DNA of 5,067 nucleotides from an uncultured Oscillospiraceae bacterium. GTDB lineage: Bacteria > Bacillota > Clostridia > Oscillospirales > Ruminococcaceae. Positions 1 to 4,389 of the stretch are shown here, piece by piece; positions within the stretch are counted from its first letter, which is position 1; each line of letters opens with the position of its first letter. The stretch covers positions 1-5,067 of the forward strand of contig USOZ01000148.1 in assembly GCA_900556525.1 (NCBI GenBank). Direction: 5' to 3'. The position numbers and the translations under genes were made by a program. The notes beneath the pieces are model-generated. The model ran no database searches. It was given only the letters and a program-made list of their open reading frames with translations, and had not been told where the DNA came from.

Positions 1-2
1 AA

Positions 3-38
3 CACGGCGAGGAACTGTTTAAACTCACGACCGTCACG
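3..38 (+). pseudogene. Upstream frame of the first gene, joined by an apparent -1 frameshift
   Basis: Frame 3 at the window edge reads HGEELFKLTTVT and then becomes implausible (RARSCWNRAKG), reaching a stop within about 100 bases. The next frame, starting with GAG at 38-40, reads EGAKLLESGKGIDTEYGKL, which continues it naturally. One missing base near 36-40 would account for this: an expected ACG-GAG junction is written with a single shared G. It may be a real inactivating mutation or a sequencing or assembly error. Confidence 0.5.
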
Positions 39-1045
39 AGGGCGCGAAGCTGCTGGAATCGGGCAAAGGGATCGACACGGAATACGGAAAGCTGTATATA
101 AACGAGGATATTCCGTTTGAGGAAATCTTCAACGGCACAACATTTCCTGCATATTATTGCGATCCCAATGCGTTCGTGATGGTCGAGATAGGATACGGCG
201 GCTTGCTTGAATTTGTGGAAATGCCATGCGAGGATATCGCGGTCAAAAAGGCGCTGTGCAGACTCGGCGCGGAAAATATTCTTGACTGCAAAATTGAAGT
301 CGATTCGAGCAGGGATATCTCCGATGAGTGGTGGAAAAAGATTTGCGCGGTCGAAAAGACAAGGGATATCTTCGGCTTGAATAAGCTGCTGAAAACCGTT
401 GATTTCAGCGTGAAACAGGAAAAGTCCGTGAGCCTATTTAATAAGGAAGTTGCGAGAATTTTGAGGGAAAACGACTTTATGGTTTCCGAGAGCAGCGGCT
501 ATATTAGCGTTTTTTCGGACGGAAAAGAGGCTGCGAAAATCTTCGGCAACGGAATGATAAGCGCGCCAGATAACACTTCAGACGACACATATTTTGAGAT
601 CAAGAAAATCGCGGGTACCGTCAGCGATTACTGCACCGCTTACGAAAAAGCCGCGCCGCTGAAAGCGGAAGGTTTGTCGGGAAACTACCGCTGCCTTGCG
701 GAATTTAACGGCACGGTTTTGGCGGCGAAATACAATGCGGAATACGGATTTGAGTTTGTCACCTGGGACAGAACCTTTGACGGCAAGGCGGTTTGTCAGG
801 GCAATTATTACACAGATTATGCCGCGGCAAAAGAGAACTTCGCGGTGCGGTCGGGGCTGGTGGATAAGGATAAAATGTTCAGCACGGAGGAACTTGAAAG
901 CATCAGGAAATGCATCAATTTTACCGCAATGTATAACGATGATCTAAACTTTGACGACTGCGATTTTCTCAAAAAAATAAGCGAAAAAATATCCGAAAAT
1001 ATTCCGGACCGACAGCAGAACGAAGCTCCGGAAATATCGATGTGA
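23..1045 (+). CDS. Accessory protein with ArdA-like segment, 5'-truncated and apparently frameshifted
   Basis: This is the C-terminal part of a larger protein. The frame is open from 23 (340 residues), just after a TAA at 20-22. The first usable start, GTG at 176, has no Shine-Dalgarno sequence, and the residues encoded before it (for example GKLYINEDIPFEEIF) look like real protein, so 176 is probably not the start. The true N-terminus seems to lie upstream in another frame. Nucleotides about 176-415 encode a segment with LLEFVEMPCED, ALCRLGAENI, CKIEV and DIFGLNKLLKTVD; its strand, short helix, Asp-rich loop, N-x-L helix layout recalls ArdA-type antirestriction DNA mimics and resembles the gene at 1436. 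Nucleotides 600-1000 encode a distinct conserved-looking block (LAEFNGTVLAAKYN, FVTWDRTFDGKAVCQGNYY, FAVRSGLVDKDKMFS) which I recall from clostridial mobile-element proteins but cannot name. It ends in PEISM, part of a shared tail motif. The antirestriction role is inferred. Confidence 0.7.
   Translation, partial: THDRHEGAKLLESGKGIDTEYGKLYINEDIPFEEIFNGTTFPAYYCDPNAFVMVEIGYGGLLEFVEMPCEDIAVKKALCRLGAENILDCKIEVDSSRDISDEWWKKICAVEKTRDIFGLNKLLKTVDFSVKQEKSVSLFNKEVARILRENDFMVSESSGYISVFSDGKEAAKIFGNGMISAPDNTSDDTYFEIKKIAGTVSDYCTAYEKAAPLKAEGLSGNYRCLAEFNGTVLAAKYNAEYGFEFVTWDRTFDGKAVCQGNYYTDYAAAKENFAVRSGLVDKDKMFSTEELESIRKCINFTAMYNDDLNFDDCDFLKKISEKISENIPDRQQNEAPEISM
999..1037 (+). repeat. Imperfect inverted repeat at the end of gene 1
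   Basis: TTCCGGA (1002-1008) pairs with TCCGGAA (1027-1033), and three further pairs (ATA 999-1001 with TAT 1035-1037) follow across a single bulged A at 1034. The loop is 18 bases. It lies inside the coding sequence just upstream of the next ribosome binding site. The half-site TCCGGA is itself palindromic, so chance is a fair explanation. No U-tract follows, so it is not a terminator. Confidence 0.3.
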
Positions 1046-1053
1046 GGTGTGGT

Positions 1054-1434
1054 ATGAAGATAAAATTTAAAAGTGCCCTGCACAGAAAGACGTTTACGGA
1101 GTTTATCACCGCAAATGTTAAAAACCCATATCTCAGCCGCAACGAATATGTCGCGGCTGTTTTTTTATTGTCCGCGGATAAGTTTTTGTGGAAACAGGCG
1201 CGGAGCGCGCTGACGGGATATTCCGTCAACTTCAAAAGCATTGATATCACGGGAATAACCACCGAGGGCTATGCGTTGTTTACGGCGGCGAAAGCGGTAT
1301 ACCACGGCGGCGTGGATATTTCATTACATGAATTATGTGACGCGAATTTGATCGACGACTCGACCGTAATGACGATTTTTGCGGGGGTTATGCTGTTCAG
1401 GGATAGCATTGGACTGCTGAATTGGAGGATTTGA
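1054..1434 (+). CDS. Small accessory protein, tentatively DUF6075-like
   Basis: 126 residues. ATG at 1054 is preferred over the in-frame GTG at 1042 because GAGG at 1044-1047 sits six bases before it; the GTG overlaps the previous stop codon and has no ribosome binding site. The protein opens KIKFKSALHRKTFTEFI, followed by NEYVAAVFLLSADKFLW, EGYALFTAAKAVYHGG and ISLHELCDANLID. It appears mainly helical, without signal peptide or membrane span. The order F-K-x(3)-H, a hydrophobic 'LLSAD' helix, then a helix before a G-G turn recalls DUF6075 proteins of Clostridia, whose function is unknown to me; this is from memory and weak. It lies eight bases after gene 1 and its TGA is one base before the next ATG, so translation is probably coupled. 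It lacks the Pro-Lys-Met tail found in several neighbours. Confidence 0.75.
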   Translation: MKIKFKSALHRKTFTEFITANVKNPYLSRNEYVAAVFLLSADKFLWKQARSALTGYSVNFKSIDITGITTEGYALFTAAKAVYHGGVDISLHELCDANLIDDSTVMTIFAGVMLFRDSIGLLNWRI

Positions 1435-1435
1435 A

Positions 1436-1813
1436 ATGATAAGATTTGTTATTGAGAACGGAAATGACCGGCTAAGATTCGATATGCCCACCTGCGAGTT
1501 GGCGGAACATCTGGGCAGTATCGGAATTTGTAAGGACATTCCGATAGGCGGCACGGAGAAGATCTCTGTGGATTATTATCCGGCTGAGGACGATGACAAG
1601 ATTGCGAAAATCGTCTGCGACAGGCTCTTGCCCGAGGATAAGATTTCCGATGTGAATCAGCTTTGCGAGAAGCTCGACGGAATGTGGAGAATTACCGCCG
1701 AGGAATTTGAGAACGCGCTTTCGGAGAGCGACGTTCGCGGTGCGGTCAATATCGACGCGGCTTACGAGAAGCTACGTGAGGAAATGTCGCAGACAAACGA
1801 TTTGAGTATGTAA
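1436..1813 (+). CDS. Short ArdA-like putative antirestriction protein
   Basis: 125 residues, ATG start with GGAGG at 1424-1428, seven bases upstream. The protein is acidic. Residues 12-21 (RLRFDMPTCE), 25-31 (HLGSIGI), 43-54 (ISVDYYPAEDDD) and 68-82 (DKISDVNQLCEKLDG) parallel in order and spacing the segment LLEFVEMPCED / RLGAENI / CKIEVDSSRDISD / RDIFGLNKLLKTVD of gene 1, so the two are probably related domains. The pattern L-x-F-x-M-P, L-G-x-x-G, I-x-V-D, then N-x-L resembles the first subdomain of ArdA proteins, which mimic B-form DNA and inhibit type I restriction enzymes. At this length it would be a single subdomain rather than full ArdA (about 165 residues). A C-terminal helical part (residues 85-118) ends in NDLSM. 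Function is inferred; a DUF-type relative of ArdA with another role is possible. Confidence 0.75.
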   Translation: MIRFVIENGNDRLRFDMPTCELAEHLGSIGICKDIPIGGTEKISVDYYPAEDDDKIAKIVCDRLLPEDKISDVNQLCEKLDGMWRITAEEFENALSESDVRGAVNIDAAYEKLREEMSQTNDLSM

Positions 1814-1826
1814 AGGCGTAAGCCTT
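1813..1826 (+). other. Short hairpin with GNRA-type tetraloop
   Basis: AAGGC (1813-1817) and GCCTT (1822-1826) form a 5-bp stem closing a GTAA loop, which in RNA is a GNRA tetraloop on a C-G pair. It begins at the last base of the preceding stop codon. An A-rich, not U-rich, stretch follows, so it is not a standard terminator; an mRNA processing or stability element is possible. A -10-like TATACA at 1839-1844 lacks a spaced -35 and is not called a promoter. Confidence 0.35.
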
Positions 1827-1860
1827 AACATAAAAAATTATACAGATTGGGGGTGTTATT

Positions 1861-2124
1861 ATGGCGATGAGCAGAGGACGAATCGAGTTTTACAAGGAGC
1901 ATTATCCGCGCGGAACTCGTGTGCAGCTTGACAAAATGGGCGATGACCCGCGCCCTGTTCCCGCGGGAACAAAAGGCACGGTGGTCGCAGTCGATGATAT
2001 CGGCACCTTGCACGTAAAATTCGACAACGGCAGGGCGCTCGGTATCTGTCCCGAGGTAGACAGCTTCCACAAAATCTCCGAGCAGACCGAGGTGCAGGAT
2101 AACGAGCCGAAAATGTCGATGTAA
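1861..2124 (+). CDS. DUF4314 family protein
   Basis: 87 residues, ATG start with GGGGGTG at 1849-1855, the G-run lying seven bases upstream. Residues 7-71 match the DUF4314 family: an N-terminal helix (RIEFYKEHYP), PRGTRVQL (16-23), PVPAGTKGTVVAVD (32-45), IGTLHVKFDNGRALG (47-61) and a DSFHKI strand. Known family members are single small beta-rich domains, SH3-like by their G-T-x-G-x-V and x-V-x-F-D-x-G-R pattern, common in clostridial conjugative elements and phages. I know of no established function. After the domain comes a polar, acidic linker (SEQTEVQDNE) ending PKMSM, the clearest copy of the tail motif shared with neighbours. It lies 47 bases after the preceding gene and 34 before the cytosine methyltransferase start codon, probably in one transcript. 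Confidence 0.92.
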   Translation: MAMSRGRIEFYKEHYPRGTRVQLDKMGDDPRPVPAGTKGTVVAVDDIGTLHVKFDNGRALGICPEVDSFHKISEQTEVQDNEPKMSM

Positions 2125-2143
2125 ATCAAAAAGAAAAATCTTC

Positions 2144-2160
2144 AAAGGGGTGATTTTATA
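2144..2160 (+). promoter_or_regulatory. Extended Shine-Dalgarno with ATA start codon of the cytosine methyltransferase
   Basis: AAAGGGGTGAT (2144-2154) matches the extended SD consensus AAGGAGGTGAT at 9 of 11 positions. Seven bases after the last G of the run lies ATA (2158-2160), in frame with catalytic motif I. The frame opens after TAA at 2122-2124 and contains no ATG, GTG, TTG or CTG before 2158. The only other near-start triplets there are ATC at 2125 and ATT at 2164. ATA is therefore the best-placed initiation codon. Confidence 0.6.
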
Positions 2161-3255
2161 GCAATTAAATTTTTCGATTGCTTTGCCGGAATCGGCGGAT
2201 TCCGCAGCGGTTTGGAAAAAGCGGGCGGCTTTGAGTGCGTTGGGTACTGCGAAATTGACAAGTACGCCGCGGCGGCTTACAAAGCCATTTATGACACGGA
2301 GGGGGAGATTTATTATAGCGACATTACAAGAATTGACACAGCAGGAATGCCCGATTTCGACCTGTTTGTCGGCGGTTTTCCCTGCCAACCCTACTCGATA
2401 TCTTCGGCTAATCCCCGAGGATTTGCAGACCCTCGAGGCGCTCTTTTCTTTGAACTTGCCCGAATTATCAAGGAAAAACGACCTGCAGCTTTTCTGCTTG
2501 AAAATGTTCCCCGACTCATATCTCATGACGGCTTCAGGACGTTTCAGACCGTCCTCCGTACGCTTTCGGAATTGGGGTATTGTATTGAATGGATGGTGCT
2601 TAACAGCGCAGCCTTTGATCTTGCGCAGTCGAGGAACAGGGTGTACATTGTCGGACATCGCCGTCCCGAATGCGCCGGACAAATATTCCCTGTCGAATGC
2701 GGCGATTACCAAACTCCTATCCAACTCATCGGCGGTTCGCAATGCTCGAGAGTCTGTTTCTACTCCGCCGAGGGAACTGCCGTGACGCAGTGTGCCGGAT
2801 CGGGCGGCGGAGGCGGCAAGACGGGTTTGTATTTTTTCGATATGAACCCCGATTTTGATTTTACCGAAAACGCGCGCTGTCTGCTTGCGCGATACGATTC
2901 GGGCGTGAGCAACCATAAGGGCGTGAATTCGGGAATATTCGTCGAGGGAGATTTCCCCGGCGCGGTAAGGTTTATCGACAAAAACGGGGTGCTGCGGATT
3001 GGCATTCTACGCAAACTTATGCCGATTGAGAGCTGGAGATTACAAGGCTTTGATGACGCTCAGTTCAATAAAGCGGCGGCGCTCGGGCTGAGCGACTGGC
3101 AGCTCTACAAAATGGCGGGAAATGCGGTTTCCGTACCCGTTATCAAGGCGATAGGCGAAAAAATCCGCGATGTAATTTTTGACGGAGGGAGTGATGTAAT
3201 TGCCAAACCATATTATGAATCGCTTGCGCTTGGAGGGCGACCAAAAACGCATTGA
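2158..3255 (+). CDS. dcm: C5-cytosine-specific DNA methyltransferase
   Basis: This enzyme transfers a methyl group from S-adenosylmethionine to C5 of cytosine in duplex DNA. Read from ATA at 2158 it has 365 residues, normal for the family. Motifs appear in order: I, DCFAGIGGF (7-15, cofactor binding); II, the acidic EID (about 32-34); IV, GGFPCQPYS (72-80) with catalytic Cys76; VI, ENV (115-117); VIII, QSRNR (157-161); IX, RKLMPIESWRLQGF (275-288); X, GNAVS (311-315). The variable target-recognition region lies at about 165-270 and holds a Gly-rich stretch (GSGGGGG), so the recognised sequence cannot be predicted. The TTG at 2212 would delete motif I and is rejected as a start. No restriction endonuclease is adjacent, so it appears solitary, probably protecting a mobile element. 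The last 56 bases overlap the next gene. The symbol is the generic family name. Confidence 0.93.
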   Translation: MAIKFFDCFAGIGGFRSGLEKAGGFECVGYCEIDKYAAAAYKAIYDTEGEIYYSDITRIDTAGMPDFDLFVGGFPCQPYSISSANPRGFADPRGALFFELARIIKEKRPAAFLLENVPRLISHDGFRTFQTVLRTLSELGYCIEWMVLNSAAFDLAQSRNRVYIVGHRRPECAGQIFPVECGDYQTPIQLIGGSQCSRVCFYSAEGTAVTQCAGSGGGGGKTGLYFFDMNPDFDFTENARCLLARYDSGVSNHKGVNSGIFVEGDFPGAVRFIDKNGVLRIGILRKLMPIESWRLQGFDDAQFNKAAALGLSDWQLYKMAGNAVSVPVIKAIGEKIRDVIFDGGSDVIAKPYYESLALGGRPKTH

Positions 3256-3931
3256 TGAACTTCTCGAAAGCGTTAAGGGCAAGGACAGCATTTTAGATTT
3301 TAACAGGATTATTCCGATGCCGGAATCGCTGAATATCGAAGCGGGAAGCCGCACGGATAACGGGTTGAAAGCGTATAAGGATTTTGTGTGCGTTTACACG
3401 TTCGCCGGAACCGAGCAAAAGGATCTGCTGAATATCCCGAAAGAGAAAGAGGAAATTTTCCTCCGCACACGGCAGGATATTAGACGCGACGAATGGGAGC
3501 TCGGTAAAACTGCCTTTCAGAACGAGCAGAAATACGGCGCGGCGACTTGGTACGAATGGGCGCGTGAGAATTGGGGAACAAAATGGTCGGCTTATAATGC
3601 GGAAATCGGCGAAGATAATACAATCATGTTCAACACGGCTTGGTCAAGAGCAATGCCCGTGATCCAAAAGCTCTCCGAGAATTTCCCCGATCTTTATTTC
3701 GAATACTGCTGGGCTGACGAGGACTTGGGGGTGAACGTCGGAATGGCTGAATTTGAAAACGGAGAAGTCACCTTCGACGAATTCTACAACGCCCATTCCT
3801 ATGACGCATATGAGCTTGCCGCGGATCTGTGGGATATCGATCTTGCGGAAGAAGGCTTCGTTTTTAATGAGGAAACGCGGTCGTATGATTACCGTCCCAA
3901 CGAACCGGACGAAAGCCCGAAAATGGAATGA
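3200..3931 (+). CDS. YubB/Api92-like ferredoxin-fold protein (DUF1281-like)
   Basis: 243 residues from TTG at 3200, which gives the family's typical opening MPNHIMNRLRLEG; GGAGGG at 3184-3189 serves as a somewhat distant ribosome binding site. Family features in order: FNRIIPMP (34-41), NWGTKWSAY (124-132), TAWSRAMPVI (146-155), then FPDLYFEYCWADEDLGVNVG (162-181). This combination is characteristic of plasmid YubB and phage Api92-like proteins with a ferredoxin-like alpha/beta fold; despite the name there is no iron-sulfur cysteine motif. The function is not established; these proteins occur on plasmids, phages and conjugative elements. The start lies inside the methyltransferase gene in another frame (56-base overlap), suggesting coupled translation. 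A polar acidic tail (YRPNEPDESPKME) follows the domain and shares the Pro-Lys-Met motif with its neighbours. Cytoplasmic; no signal peptide seen. Confidence 0.9.
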   Translation: MPNHIMNRLRLEGDQKRIDELLESVKGKDSILDFNRIIPMPESLNIEAGSRTDNGLKAYKDFVCVYTFAGTEQKDLLNIPKEKEEIFLRTRQDIRRDEWELGKTAFQNEQKYGAATWYEWARENWGTKWSAYNAEIGEDNTIMFNTAWSRAMPVIQKLSENFPDLYFEYCWADEDLGVNVGMAEFENGEVTFDEFYNAHSYDAYELAADLWDIDLAEEGFVFNEETRSYDYRPNEPDESPKME

Positions 3932-3940
3932 GGTGAGTTT

Positions 3941-4273
3941 TTGAAACCCATAAACGCTAACGAAGCCGATTACGAACGCTTCGAAATACTCGGTCATGAC
4001 GCACTTTTTACGTGTCTGCGGATTGATCGGAAATCGCTTCCCGAGGGGCTTCACGCATACGACTTGCGCGACTGCGATGATTGTTCCGGTGATCCTTGTC
4101 AGCTTAAAAGTCATGTCATGGTAAATCATTGGGGAACAGTCATTGTGAAAGAAAAAATTGACGGTGCAGACGAAGGTATCAACCTTGATAAAAATGATTA
4201 CAATTACCTCGGTGAAAGCATGACGCTTGACGAATTCGCAAATCCCGCTCCGAAGATGGAGCAAACCATGTAA
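3941..4273 (+). CDS. LPD28-domain-like small protein
   Basis: 110 residues from TTG at 3941, with GAGGTGA (3930-3936) as ribosome binding site overlapping the previous stop. The protein follows the LPD28 pattern as I know it: YERFEILGHDALFTCLRID (11-29), LPEGLHAYDLRD (33-44), a D-x-G-D-P-like turn, VMVNHWGTVIVKEKI (59-73) and a terminal LGESMTLDEFA. LPD28 belongs to the large polyvalent protein-associated domains, found in multidomain proteins of phages and conjugative elements and as stand-alone proteins in Clostridia; no biochemical role is known to me. Residues C45, C48, C53 and H58 have zinc-knuckle-like spacing (CX2CX4CX4H), discussed as a finding. The end, NPAPKMEQTM, carries the shared tail motif. 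It lies nine bases after the YubB-like gene, so the two are co-translated, and is followed by a 113-base gap. Confidence 0.8.
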   Translation: MKPINANEADYERFEILGHDALFTCLRIDRKSLPEGLHAYDLRDCDDCSGDPCQLKSHVMVNHWGTVIVKEKIDGADEGINLDKNDYNYLGESMTLDEFANPAPKMEQTM

Positions 4274-4280
4274 CAAATAA

Positions 4281-4315
4281 TTGTGTTCGCCTGTGAAATA
4301 GCAGGTGCAGCACAA
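4281..4315 (+). promoter_or_regulatory. Long RNA hairpin in the leader of the adenine methyltransferase
   Basis: Bases 4281-4293 pair with 4302-4315 over 13 positions (two G-T wobbles and one bulged C at 4308), closing an 8-base loop (4294-4301). It starts eight bases after the preceding stop codon. What follows (CTCCAAATTG) has no T-run, so a Rho-independent terminator is unlikely. It lies just upstream of the SD-sequestering stem and may be part of the same regulatory leader, an mRNA stabiliser or a processing site. Confidence 0.55.
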
Positions 4316-4336
4316 CTCCAAATTGAATACGGTTGA

Positions 4337-4384
4337 TTGGTCACCTCGCTGTTTTGCAGCGCAGCGCAATTCGGAGGTGATCAA
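4337..4384 (+). promoter_or_regulatory. Shine-Dalgarno-sequestering stem-loop before the adenine methyltransferase
   Basis: TTGGTCACCTC (4337-4347) is complementary over 11 consecutive positions (one G-T wobble) to GAGGTGATCAA (4374-4384), which contains nearly all of the extended SD. The 26-base apical part can form a further small hairpin: CGCTG (4347-4351) can pair with either of two tandem CAGCG copies (4357-4361, 4362-4366), in partial competition with the last base pair of the main stem. Closed, the structure would hide the SD and repress translation. Confidence 0.6.
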
Positions 4385-4389
4385 AAATA
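4373..4389 (+). promoter_or_regulatory. Extended Shine-Dalgarno with ATA start codon of the adenine methyltransferase
   Basis: GGAGGTGATC (4373-4382) is a perfect 10-base complement of the usual 16S rRNA 3' end (GATCACCTCC). Nine bases after GGAGG lies ATA (4387-4389), in frame with the gene. The first ATG in frame, 4399, lies 21 bases after GGAGG, too far for ordinary initiation. Starting at ATA gives an N-terminus beginning M-N-S-F, which agrees with what I recall of homologues. Confidence 0.6.

Noticed and set aside
18..24. TTTAAAC, a classic -1 slippery heptamer, close to the frameshift
   Set aside because: It is in phase for a shift from frame 1 to frame 3, while the apparent junction joins frame 3 to frame 2; shifting here into frame 2 would meet the TAA at 20-22.
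1042..1053. GTG at 1042 as start of the 126-residue protein
   Set aside because: It overlaps the preceding stop codon, and the SD at 1044-1047 lies downstream of it; ATG at 1054 is correctly spaced.
1825..1850. Promoter with TATACA at 1839-1844
   Set aside because: No acceptable -35 box lies 16-18 bases upstream; a -10-like hexamer alone is expected by chance in this A/T-rich stretch.
1825..2916. A 363-codon open frame on the minus strand across the DUF4314 and methyltransferase genes
   Set aside because: The opposite strand encodes two clearly recognisable proteins with intact motifs in order; the antisense product shows no recognisable domain and is best explained by codon bias.
2212..3255. 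TTG at 2212 as start of the cytosine methyltransferase
   Set aside because: It would remove motif I (DCFAGIGGF) and has no ribosome binding site at a suitable distance.
4281..4330. Rho-independent terminator after the LPD28-like gene
   Set aside because: The hairpin is strong, but the bases after it are not T-rich.
4331..4351. Fragment of a 16S rRNA 3' end (TTGGTCACCTC resembles it)
   Set aside because: Similarity is limited to about a dozen bases around the anti-SD and is explained by complementarity to the nearby SD; no other rRNA sequence is present.
3644..4384. A 246-codon open frame on the minus strand across the YubB-like and LPD28-like genes
   Set aside because: It is antisense to two family-matched genes, and its start falls in the SD region of the next gene without a ribosome binding site of its own.
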